Positions 47,812 to 58,656 of a DNA stretch of 64,000 bases are shown here, one piece after another. The translations under genes and the position numbers were made by a program. The stretch comes from Anthopleura xanthogrammica (lineage: Eukaryota; Cnidaria; Anthozoa; Actiniaria; Actiniidae), in the NCBI GenBank assembly GCA_964019055.1, contig OZ025215.1, positions 8,159,284 through 8,223,283 of the forward strand, given 5' to 3'. Within the stretch, counting starts at the first letter, position 1. The number at the start of each line of letters is the position of its first letter. The notes beneath the pieces are model-generated. The model was given only the letters and a program-made list of their open reading frames with translations, ran no database searches and had not been told where the DNA came from.

Positions 47812-48143
47812 GGGACCGATCGTTTTTTACGTCGCAGAGAAGATGGAGTGGGGGAGGTGGGGGCGGTTTGTTTTCTTAAAAAAACCTTTTAAGTACAATT
47901 TGTACCCCCCGTAAATATGCTCTCCAATGCATCCCCTCTTCATCCTTATTCAGGAAAAATGTACCCTTGTTAAAGAGTTACTGGGCTGCATGATAGCATA
48001 AAACCTAAAACTGTACCCCCCAGTATTTTGAAATTGCAAAAAAATGTACCCCCCACTTTCAGTTGATTTTGAAAATTGTACCCTCTCTCCAAAATTACTC
48101 CCCCCCCCCCCCCTCCCCCGCGACGTAATAAACGACCGGTCCC
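47812..48143. mobile_element. foldback element with GGGACCGATCG ends
   Basis: Ends GGGACCGATCGTTTTTTACG and CGTAATAAACGACCGGTCCC are inverted repeats followed by G-rich and C-rich arms. The interior carries five or so TGTACCCCCC repeats. Confidence 0.7.
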
Positions 48144-48356
48144 TAAGTCTAGTCTCAAGAGGTTGACAAGATTGACCAACCACTCGGAATGACCGAAGGG
48201 AATTATGGGAATTATTCTAAAGCGCTCTTGATCATTTTAATGTTAAAAAGCGCTATATCAAGTAAATAAATTATGATCATTATTAATGAACTCGGCCCGT
48301 CGTAGTTTGATTGATGGAGGCCAAAACGCCAGGCGCCTGCATGGAGTCTGGAGGGA

Positions 48357-48960
48357 AGCACTGGTGGCGTAGCGGTTAGAGTGCTTGCCTCTCACCAAGG
48401 CGACCCGAGTTCGAGTCCCGCCGGGCTCGGTTTTGTATGTGAGTAGAGTTTCTAGTTGGTTCTCTCCTGTGCTTCGAGGGTTTTTCTCCGGGTTCTCCGG
48501 TTTTCCTCCCTCCACAAAAATCAACTTCTAAATTCCAATACTCCAGTTTCACATTCGATGGAAACCGCTGTTTTTGAAGACCACAGACTCATTTGTACAG
48601 GCTTAGCCTCGCTTATAAGTCAGCTATTCAACGACATCATTAAAAGTCCGTGGGATTTCAAAACATTGGTATTGTTCAACTTACACATTCTTTACATTAC
48701 GGTTGACTTATGCAAATCATTAGCAACAGCCAACTGTAATGTAAAGAATGTGCAAGTTGAATAATACCAATCCCACGGACTTTTAATGGTGCCTTTGAAT
48801 AGAGGACTTATAAGCGAGGCTAAGCCTGTAGAAATGAGTCTGTGGTCTTCAAAAACAGCGGTTTCCATCGAATGTGAAACTGGAGTATTCGATCATGGAA
48901 CGAGGGCCACAGGTTTGTTAGCCACTGGCTATTTAGTGCTACCCTCGTAAAAACAAGGAA
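48357..48960 (+). mobile_element. tRNA-derived SINE split by an insertion
   Basis: The head has an A box (GGCGTAGCGGTTAGAGTG) and a B box (GAGTTCGAGTCCC), then the body (TGTGCTTCGAGGGTTTTTCT). It breaks at 48540 and resumes at 48886 with the tail (CATGGAACGAGGGCCACAGG, TACCCTCGTAAAAAC). It is a retroposon, not a functional tRNA gene. Confidence 0.85.
48541..48885. mobile_element. 345-bp near-perfect foldback inserted in the SINE
   Basis: Arms of about 165 bases pair almost throughout (CTCCAGTTTCACATTCGATG at one end, CATCGAATGTGAAACTGGAG at the other), with a short central loop. TA is duplicated at both edges (48539-48540, 48886-48887). The interrupted SINE proves insertion. Confidence 0.88.
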
Positions 48961-49615
48961 TGTTTTAGTCGGTTAGGTCGCAGAATTATCAAAAAATAAA
49001 CTATGTGTCTAAATGAAAAAAAAAATTGAATATAGTGGTAGTGCTTATGGAGCGAACATCACGTAATAACCCCTTACAGATTGGCAGGTGTAAAATAAAA
49101 GTTTTTTTTAACTCGACTGACTTACTCGTCAATAGGTTCGCCTTTTAATAGAAGAAATCCCAAAGTTGTGAATGAATAAAAATGAGGCAAAGAAAAAAAA
49201 ATTATTAAAGAAAGAAAAAGTAAGAAATAAAAATGAAGGAAGCTCGATTTGAAGTCATCACTCAACTTCCGTAAAGAAATTTTCCCAAAATTTTCTGAAA
49301 TTATACTACTTCAAATCGAATTCCTTGCAGAACAATAGCCTTTAAAAATCTTCGATCGTAGCAACATTCTGCCTATTGTGTGACGCAGGAGGAGATCGAC
49401 GCCCCTTACCTCAGGCTTTCTGAATAACATGTAGAGTTCTGAACAAAACATATTCAACACACAAAAGATCTGCGTTGTTTTCGTTTCATCGCCACGCTGG
49501 GTGCCTTTGTGAAACTTCAATTGACTTATATTTGTTATGCAGCGAGCGAGAAGTTATTACGTAAAGTCATCATTACCTTCCCTAAAACAGCAGATGTAGG
49601 TCTTAATTGTAGCAT

Positions 49616-49666
49616 GCGATGGTTGGTGTCAACAAGGAACTGATTTTGTAGCTTCCACAACCCAAG
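49616..49666 (+). promoter_or_regulatory. possible first exon of the lectin gene
   Basis: The donor CCCAAG|GTAAGT at 49666/49667 is strong, and the lectin coding exon starts with an acceptor at 52226-52227, so an upstream non-coding exon is needed. No clear TATA box. The link is inferred only from position. Confidence 0.25.
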
Positions 49667-51582
49667 GTAAGTCGGCCTATTTCTTTTATTTAGTTAATAA
49701 AGCTCGCCAGCTCCTTTGCATTTGTTTTTTCATTTCATTTGGCATTGAAACCGACTAGAATTCCGCCGACTGACTACAATAAAATATAGCCAGGTCAGTT
49801 TAGAACTAATTTTTACTCATTCAAATGGACTTGTCTCGCAAGGCAAGATTTAGCAGATTTTCTCATTACCGCATTCGTTGAAGTTATTCCTTGATCAGCC
49901 CTAGTCTTGACTTTCTGGAAGAGAAACTTTCATGCAAAATTAGTTCGAACTACTTTCTGTTCGGCAGCAAATGGAACGTTTCTGGCAGGGCAAGTTTTAG
50001 AGGAGTTTCTTGAGGTCATCACTTGATCCGACCTTTGCACTGTGAAACCGTTTCTGGGCCGAGAAAGTTCGAGAAAGACGTTTCAGTTATGAAAAAGAAG
50101 GGCGGTAGAACTCCTTTCTCGTCATGTACCAGAAGCTTCTGTCGTGGCAAGTTTCATAAAGAATTGCACCTTGAAATACCCCCTGTGAAATCTGAACGAA
50201 ACTGCAAAGAAATTTCCGTAGTTTCATTACCGCTAAAAAGTGCGGCCCTTATCGACAAATTGGCAAAAACTCCAGTAGATCACGAGGCCGCCCACACATC
50301 TATTTGCAACGGATTGTGTGTCTTTAGAGGGAGCTTTTTTTTTTTGAGCTTTTCAATTAAAAGATTTCTGTATACATTCCTCTTATTTCGTTCTATCCTT
50401 TAGTGTGCAATGTGGCCATGGCCGCGATATCCTTTCGAATCGATATCGATATCCATTCAGGCGTAGCAGAGATTAGAGCATTCGCCTCAACAAAAACATA
50501 AACAAAAACAAAAAACGTAATTTGAGTTCCTTGTTTGAGCGATTTCCCCTGTGATTCTATAGGGTTTTTCTCTACTCCGGTTGAAGTCTAATCGACCTGC
50601 GAAAGCTTCTTTCTTCGAGCTCCATTGGAACGACGTTTGTGAAAATACCACTGCTAAATCCGATTGATATCTATTCTATTCATGCTTTCACTGAAAAAGA
50701 TTACAAAGTATTCGTGACAAAATAGGATTCGTACACTCTTTTTGTCTTCAAATGATGAATTTCTCTAACTTCTTGAGACTGAAATCAATTCAAATTTTCA
50801 ACAAGCAAGTTAGTAGCAAATCTTGAGTCCATTAATTATTCAGTTAACTCATTGGAAATCAGTAGAAGCTAAAATAAAGGCTGGAATATTCTAGGCTGGT
50901 ACATAATAAGTCGTTATAAGATCCATGTATTTTTTAAATCTCAGAATATTTTAGAAACGGAATATATCAAACAACTTTTTCAAACTTTTTTAGATTGTCT
51001 CTCCGTTTTCGATTCTCTCATTCATAAAAAAAAGGGGGGGGGGGAGGAAAGATAAAGAATCAGAGGAATTTTCGTTTCATTGGGATTCTGTTTTTCCGAC
51101 ACTGAATTCAAATCTCGAGCTATACGTATAGTTTATTGCAAACTTGCAGCAGTTTTCATGATATTATTGGGGAAAACATTTGAATTTTCTGAGAGAATAA
51201 GATTTAAATTGCTGCGAAATTTATATAAGCAGTAAATAGACTCCCTGTGACGAGTTCCTGCATGAGTAGGAGGTCAATCAACCTATTTAGTCGCCGTTGT
51301 TTGGATATCGAAGAAAACAATAAGTGTTATCAAAAACGTCCCGGAAAATATCATAAAAAATTAATTACACTGAGTCAGTCGCAATAAAACATTATGTAAC
51401 TAACAAATCTGTAGCTTTTGGTGGCCTATTTTCCTATTACAGGGACGTAGCAAGGATTTTCCATGGCGGGGGGGGGGGGGGGGGGGGTGCATAAATCCTA
51501 AAAGCCGTCATTTTTTTGTCACCTCCAAAATGCTGAACCAAAAAATAATAAAAAAGGATATTTTTCACGAGCACCCACCTTG

Positions 51583-51892
51583 TAAGGGGGCTTTTATTTA
51601 TTACTGTATGGGGGGAAGGGGGATGGTCGGCGTGGGGGGGGGGGGGGGGTGGGGTGTCGGCAAAATCATCTGTTGTCTTTTCCAAATATTACCCAACCCC
51701 CCTTGCTGGTTGGCAAAAATATGATACCCCCCTATATTTCGCCCAGTTTATTACTAAACCCTATAAAGCTGCATACAATGTTAGTAACAACACCCCTATA
51801 TAGCTTCAGAAAATAATGTGACCTCCCCGAATATTGCCGACCCCCACCCCCCCCCCCCCCCCCCCCATACCGTAATAAATGAAAGCCCCCTT
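51583..51892. mobile_element. foldback with homopolymer G and C arms
   Basis: Left arm AAGGGGGCTTTTATTTATTA then CTGTATGGGGG; right arm CCCCCATACCG then TAATAAATGAAAGCCCCCTT. Long G and C runs lie inside the arms. Confidence 0.65.
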
Positions 51893-52237
51893 ATTGCTAG
51901 TTGGACTGTTCAGGAGATGCTTCTGGACATTATGATATCAAATCCCATCATTTTCTATCGCTACAGCCAGATTGTTTTATTTTTTATCACTCCTTTTCTA
52001 CAAAGAGGGGGGTCACGGGCACCCTAGGACCCCACTAGATACGCCCTTGTATTGTCAAGTTGAATTGAAAAGATTCTGCTGAATCTCGTCACATTCCTTA
52101 GTCTATCTCCCATGGCCATAAATAGGTGTGTGAGCCAGCATATTCACAGATCAAGAGTCTATCATTAGGAGCATCCACCTCTCATACTGGGATGTCTAAA
52201 ATCCAATGTCAAATTATTTCTTTCCAGATATTTCAAG

Positions 52238-55200
52238 ATGATTCATAAAAAAATATTTTGTGCCTTCGTCGTGTTTCTGACTCTCGCCTCGTACCAGTCT
52301 CTCACGGAATCCTGTGAAATATACAAGTTTGCCAAACAGGAGGGTCCGGTTCTAGTCAATCACGTGATCAAGACAATTTCCAGAGCATTGGTTGAAGTGT
52401 GCTGGTCTGAATGTTTCGGGGTGCCCGAGTGTTTTTCCGTCAATGTTCGCCGAATTTCTGATGCCATATTTGAATGTGAGCTGAACAACTCGACCAAACA
52501 AGCTAGTCCTGGGGACCTGGTATCTAGGCCAGGATCTGAGTACTACGACATGGTGGTGAGTATTATGGTACATTATGAAGTGACTAAACATAACTCGCTC
52601 TGTCATTGGTTAACGTTCTATATTAACACATCACCTAACACATCATTAGTGTCGATTAAGGAAGAAAGAAAATAAACCAATTTCTAGTGCGCATGTTTAT
52701 ATAGCTTGTTTAATTTAGGATATGTTTTTGCTTTTACAGGATGTGGAATCCAAGTACTGCAGTCTATATCAATGTGCAAGGAAACAAAGTTCGTTAATTA
52801 GACTGATTGACTGAATGTCTGACTGACTAGGGAATGGATAGACCTGACTGACTCAGGGTCGGATCCAGGGGTAGTGAGAGGGGTGACTAGTCAGGCCCCC
52901 CTCCCCCCATTTGCACAAAAAAACCACACACACACAAAAACTAACACTCAGTTTAGTTCGAGCTCTCAAATTAAATTTCCGTCAATTTGAGATCTGACCC
53001 AATGTTGCACTATTTCCCGCCTTTATGGGTTTCCTATGGCATTAGTGCTGAGGTACCTTGTAACAGTTACCTACTTTTAAGAATCCTGGATCCACCCTTG
53101 CTGACCGACTATTTGTCACTACCCGGCTTACAACTCTAAACAGAGCTTTCCTTTTGATTCTCTAGTTTTACCAGACGGATGGATTGGATTAGGTTTATCG
53201 GCTCTTAAGCTTTTCACTCAAAGTAAAAACTGGACTGATGCTGGTCAACACTGCAAGTCACTTGGAGGTGAACTCGTCTCTATCACAAGTTCCTACAAAG
53301 ATAACTTTGTTTATAAAGTCTTGGTAAAGGAGGTGATAAACTCTGTAATCAGTAATCAAAGTGAGTAAGAAAAGATTTATCAACAAAATAGTTGATGCCC
53401 GAACTGATTTCCAACATTGATTTTAGGCAGTGGTGCAGCACCACCAACTGATAACTACTGGGCACTGGATGGACATGATGACGATGTCTTGTAAGTGACC
53501 GACTGGCTTACCTGGGATCCAGAGGCTCTCTCGCTGCAGTACTTCTTGGTCGCGGGATTCGCCTCAAGCCTCACGCTCTTTGACGCCTGCAGCACCGTCC
53601 GCCCACAGAGCGAGAGCACCTCTGGCACCCAGCGTAGAAGGGCGATGGTGGCTAAATTTTTTGTCTTAGAAATTATATTTTGAGTTAGAATCAGGTTCTT
53701 CTTGTTTTGCATCTGGGAGGGGGTGGTGGGATTCGCTTGGTACAAAAATAACAAAAATCATGGAACGAGGGCCACAGGTTTGTTAGCCACCACTGACTAT
53801 TAAGTGCTGCCCTCCTATAAAACAAGGACGGTAACGTATACAAAAAACCTGACCCCTCTCTCTGTTTTTTTTCCATACCGTTTATTGTAAAAGTGTTGTG
53901 CGACTTGAATTCTTTTTTGTGCCCCCCTCTTGACTCTGATTTTTTATGACCCCTCCCCAAACCCCAACCCGGTCCCTTACAATGATTCATCACTACCTTA
54001 ACCCACTAAAAATATTTGTTCCAACCTCCGAAGGATTTATTATCGGGCAATATCCTGCCTTCCCAACCTCCCCTCTTCCTTGTTTGATTCTACCGGAACC
54101 TAACACAATATTCTCTTTTTAACAGACTTTTTCAGGATTCGAAATATAAAAACTTTAAAGGCGAAACAAGTCTTTACGTACCACAAACATCCTTTGCTAA
54201 AGTACCGGCAGTCCCGTTCAATCCCGAGGGATTCACGTTGGCGTTTTGGGTTTACATTCGCTCATCTCCAGGAGATTGGGAGAATACTATTTACGGTGAC
54301 ATCCCTGCTGGTGATCTAACCTTTCGAATAAACTGGAAAGTTGGAGATGATCAAATGATCTTTACTCATTTTACACCAGGCCAGTCCAATTACGCGACTA
54401 TCAAATCAGCGACGTAAGTAGCCCCATTCATAAGACGTTAGGGTGTCCCTAAATGGAAGGCTAACTCGGTGTGGTGTGGTGTGGTGTGGTATGGTGTGTT
54501 ATAGTCAGTGGTGTAATGTGATGTGGTATATGAAGTGTGCTGTAGTGTGGTATATATGGTATAGTGTGGTGTGGTGTGGTATATGTAGTGTGCTATATAT
54601 GGTATAGTGTTATGTGGTGTTGTGTGGTGTGGTGCGGTATATGAAGTGTGCTATATATGGTATAGTGTGGTGTGGTGTGGTGTGGTATATGTAGTGTGCT
54701 ATATATGGTGTGGTGTGTAATGTGGTGTGGTGTGGTGTGGTGCGGTATATGAAGTGTGGTATATATGGTGTGGTGTGGTGTGGTATATGTAGTGTGCTAT
54801 ATATGGTGTGGTGTGTAATGTGGTGTGGTGTGGTGTGGTGCGGTATATGTAGTGTGGTATATATGGTGTGGTGTGTAATGTGGTGTGGTGTGGTGTGGTG
54901 CGGTATATTAAGTGTGCTATATATGGTATAGTGTGATGTGGTGTGGTGTGGTATATGTAGTGTGCTATATATGGTGTGTTGTGTGGTGTGGTGTGGTGTG
55001 GTATATGTAGTGTGCTATATATGGTGTGGTGTGTAGTGTGGTGTGGTGTGGTGTGGTGCGGTATATGTAGTGTGGTATATATGGTTTAGTGTGGTGTGGT
55101 GTGGTATATGTAGTGTGCTATATATGGTGTGGTGTGTAATGTGGTGTGTAATGTGGTGTGGTGCGGTATATGAAGTGTGCTATATATGGTATAGTGTGGT

Positions 55201-58200
55201 GTGGTGTGGTATATGTAGTGTGCTATATATGGTGTGGTGTGGTGCGGTATGTGAAGTGTGGTATATATGGTATAGTGTGGTGTGGTATATGTAGTGTGCT
55301 ATATATGGTGTGGTGTGTAATGTGGTGTGGTGCGGTATATGAAGTGTGGTATATATGGTATATTGTGGCGTGGTGTGGTATATGTAGTGTGCTATTTATG
55401 GTGTGGTGTGTAATGTGGTGTGGTGCGGTATATGAAGTGAGGTATATATGGTATAGTGTGGCGTGGTGTGGTATATGTAGTGTGCTATATATGGTGTGGT
55501 GTGTAATGTGGTATGGTGCGGTATGTGAAGTGTGGTATATATGGTGTGGTGTGGTGTGGTATATGTAGTGTGGTATATATGGTGTGGTGTGTAATGTGGT
55601 GTGGTGCGGTATATGAACTGTGCTATATATGGTGTGGTGTGTAATGTTGTGTGGTGTGGTGTGGTGTGGTATATGTAGTGTGCTATATATGGTGTGGTGT
55701 GTAATGTGGTGTGGTGTGGTGTGGTGCGGTATATGAAGTGTGGTATATATGGTATGATGTGGTGCGGCGTGATATATTTGGTGTGCTGTGGTATATGTAG
55801 TGTGCTGTGCTGTGGATGGTTGGTTGGTTGGTTCTGAAGTACGCCTTTGATCAATTGAGCTGCTGATTACATATTGGATTGTGCACTAACTTGACTCAAA
55901 TTTACCCAATTATTAAATTATTAATTACTAAATTTACTTATCATACACTAAATTCATATTGATTACTCTTTGATAAACTATCATAATTTTCAGCGGCAAG
56001 ATCCCTAGAAATATATGGGAGCACATCGCCATAACCTTTAACAAAACAGAGGCCAGAGGTAAAATTTTACTTAATGGGAAGTCTGTGAGGACTACATTAA
56101 CGCCTGATCCGTTCAAGCAAGGCGCCACGACTAAGATTTCCCGACGTACACACTATAAAATAGGAGCAAAAAAAGCTGTATCTTCAACCAATGAAAATCC
56201 CTTCCACGGCAACATGAGGAACCTGATGGTGTTTGACAAGGAAATGAGCACTGACGAGATCAAATATATCATGAGTAAGTGATTATAGTGTCTCTTTTTG
56301 CACTGGGTATAGAGCTTTGAAGTTGTAACATATATCCGCAAGTCCAACTGCTCACAAAAGCCACTAAGATCAGCAAAAATTTCTCAATGATTCACCTTAT
56401 TCTAAATTTAATCTTAGCTAAGGATTTTTTTAGTACTTAACCATCTTAAAATATTATTATTGTTTTATCATCGCTTTAAGTTTATTATTGATTTACACCT
56501 GATTGCAAAAATGTTGTCATAGGAAAATAAAATTAAAAAAATATATAAATAACAAAATAACAAATAGTAGTTAATTAAAGATGGCGACTTAATTTAACCT
56601 GTTAACGTTTTTGATAAAGTCCATGAGACGGAGTTTCACGTAGAGGAGCTTTCTAGCCGAGAACAAGAAACCTCCTGTTTCCTAAACGTAGTTCAGAAGA
56701 CAGTCTTGTATTAACGTGTAACACCTCTTTTGAAACGTTTGCCTCACAACAGGAATCGACACCAGTTCCAGAAATAAGTTTCAGTATGTAACATTGCCTT
56801 TGTAATGGAAGAAAATATCATTCTTGGCTATGAGTAAATCAATTAAATAAAATGAAAACAACTGCTTTTGTGTTTGTCTTGAATCTTAAGAAAAATCTAT
56901 TAAATTTGCCATTTTTAATTAATTCCTATTTTATTTTTTATTTTTTATTTTTATAAAGTTTATTTTTCTATGACAACATTTTTGCAATCAGGTGTATACT
57001 GTTTATTCATTTTACTTTCGAGGACCCAGTTCTGTAAACCACAGATTGTGGTGTTGGTATCCAGCTGTACGAAAAACTAAGCGCGAAAAGGATTGTTGTT
57101 GTAATTCAAGCGGCCCTCGCCCGAGTCTTAAAAGTCATATATCTCACAGAATTTGAGGAGATGGCTCGCAAAGATTTACTTTAATTTTTTAAACAACACG
57201 TATACTTCAACTTTTTTTCTCTAAATTCAGTTTGAAACGCGTGTTTTTGTATTGGGAAGAGACTTGGACAAGGGCCGCTTGGCTAAGCATCGAAGCGCGC
57301 TGTGATTGGACGGTTCGTGCGTGCTCCGGACACCTGGATCCTCAATAAAGATGATTTATTATATATTTATTTACCTCCTGTAATAATTTCAACTTTGGAC
57401 AAAAAATCCTTAAGAAAAAGAAGGAAAAATCTTTATAGAACTGCTTTTCGTTTTCAGTTTGGATCCAGAAGTTGTTTTTCCCGATACGATTGACATTACA
57501 TTTGAAAGTTCTATATAAGCCAGATGTGATGCATGAGTAGAAATATAATCAGCAAAAAGGGGATAGGGAATCACAAATGCGAGACTAGAAAAGCTGTAAC
57601 ATACATAGAGGGTATCCAAAAACGTGCCAGACTGCTTACTTTGCGGACACACTAACCGGGACCACTTAATTGAATAAAACTGACAAATCAGATAACAGAA
57701 AACTAGACGGAGATTGAACTGATAACAGCGTTAGCCAATCAGATTATCACGTTCTCACGCTCTTTTTACATCGATGTGCTATCTGATTGGCTGGTTAAAA
57801 ATACTGAACTAAATATCGCAATGTGATTGGTTAATGACACTAGTTTATCAAAGTGGTCCCGGTTGGAGTATCCGCACAATAACTACTTATAGACCTTTTC
57901 GGCTTGGGTGTAATGTTTTCCCATTTCAGACCACGTGTCATTCTCTTGAGAATAAGATTCTTTGTTTGAGTTGTATCCATATTCATGTGTCTTCTCATGC
58001 GCAACCCAAGCCGAATAGGTCTGTTATAATGATTGTTTTTCACGGTTGATTCTGAGTCAATATGCAAACAGACATTTTTTTTGTGCGAACATTTGTGGTA
58101 CATATTTTGTGTGCTTTGTTGTTGCTGCTGTTGCTGCTGTTGCTGCTGTTGCTGCTGTTGCTGCTGTTGCTGCTGTTGCTGCTGTTGCTGCTGTTGCTGC

Positions 58201-58656
58201 TGTTGCTGCTGTTGCTGCTGTTGCTGCTGTTGCTGCTGTTTATAGGCGTTGATCTATGATTTTAAGTAGGGGGTCACAAAATCAATAAGATGCACCTTTT
58301 GGTGTACTAAACAACTTATTCCAATCTAGAAAGAGGGGTCACGGGCACCCTATGACCACCCCCTAAATCCGCCACTGTTTTTGTTGTTGTTTTTCTGGTA
58401 TCCAATTTAATTTCTCGTGGATTTGTTTTCAGATTGGAGTGAGTATGGTCCCTGGATCGGTTTGACTGATGAGACAAGTGACAAGACGTTTGCTTGGTCA
58501 GACGGTTCGTCTATTGGTCAGTACGTGCCATTAACCGGCTATAAACCCACACCATCCGCGGTTACAACCTGCGTTGCCATGAAAAAGAATGGCAAGTGGA
58601 TAAATAAAAACTGCAATCAAAAAAGACCATTCATCTGCCAGAGGCCAATAGCCTAA
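52238..58656 (+). CDS. secreted PAN / C-type lectin protein with an inserted laminin-G-like domain
   Basis: Seven coding exons in one frame: 52238-52555, 52740-52788, 53166-53360, 53427-53490, 54126-54413, 55994-56274, 58433-58656; 472 residues. Exon 1 has a signal peptide and a PAN/apple-type domain (NHV, VCWSECF, FECELN). Exon 3 is the first half of a C-type lectin fold (DGWIGL, WTDAGQHC, GGELVSI). Exons 4-6 form a laminin-G/concanavalin-like jelly roll (YWALDG, FTLAFWVYIRS, WEHIAITFN, NMRNLMVFDKEMS). Exon 7 completes the lectin fold (PWIGLTDE, FAWSDGS, TTC, CNQKRPFICQ). All four canonical lectin cysteines are present, split across the insert. The usual Ca/sugar motifs EPN and WND are absent (WIN), so classical sugar binding is doubtful. 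The exon 2 donor (GTTCGT) is weak. AATAAA at 58720-58725 follows the stop. It probably acts outside the cell; its ligand is unknown. Confidence 0.85.
53757..53830 (+). mobile_element. SINE tail in lectin intron
   Basis: CATGGAACGAGGGCCACAGG through GCTGCCCTCCTATAAAAC, the 3' tail of the SINE family, without its head. Confidence 0.65.
54460..55815. repeat. GTGGT-type satellite in lectin intron
   Basis: About 1.35 kb of TGTGG pentamers with recurring TATATGTAGTGTGCTATATA blocks about 80-120 bases apart, forming a higher-order repeat. Long open frames on both strands here are artefacts. Confidence 0.95.
57643..57875. mobile_element. MITE with GCGGACACACTAACCGGG ends
   Basis: Ends GCGGACACACTAACCGGGAC and GTCCCGGTTGGAGTATCCGC are inverted repeats. 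The interior shares AATCAGATAAC and TCACGTTCTCACG with the element at 8038-8410. Confidence 0.75.
57890..58022. mobile_element. palindromic element, family copy 2 (shortened)
   Basis: Starts TAGACCTTTTCGGCTTGGG and ends CCCAAGCCGAATAGGTCT. Shares CCATTTCAGACCACGTGTCA and AGTTGTATCCATATTCATGT with copies 1 and 3 but lacks the second internal arm. Confidence 0.75.
58121..58240. repeat. GTTGCTGCT 9-bp tandem repeat
   Basis: About 13 perfect units, 190 bases before the last lectin exon. Reads as poly-Leu, poly-Cys or Ala-Ala-Val in three frames, none of them a gene. Confidence 0.97.

Larger units (their letters stand above)
46760..52227. other. element-rich region between peptide gene 3 and the lectin gene
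   Basis: Contains a relic of the lectin 3' end, a G/C-rich foldback, a SINE split by a foldback, a possible first exon near 49.65 kb, diverged direct repeats at about 49820-50170 (GGCAAG-TTT motifs about 150 bases apart), a degenerate SINE near 50465-50600, and G/C homopolymer foldbacks at 51.4-51.9 kb. No independent gene is supported. Confidence 0.5.

Noticed and set aside
48363..48430. Genuine tRNA gene
   Set aside because: A and B boxes are present but continue into a SINE body and tail shared with other copies.
50023..50403. 126-codon open frame
   Set aside because: No recognisable domain, and a low-complexity C-terminal end; overlaps diverged direct repeats.
54710..55854. Open frames up to 152 codons on both strands
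   Set aside because: They fall in the GTGGT satellite inside a lectin intron, with repeating composition only.
58033..58259. poly-Cys, poly-Leu and Ala-Ala-Val frames
   Set aside because: Three readings of the same 9-bp repeat.
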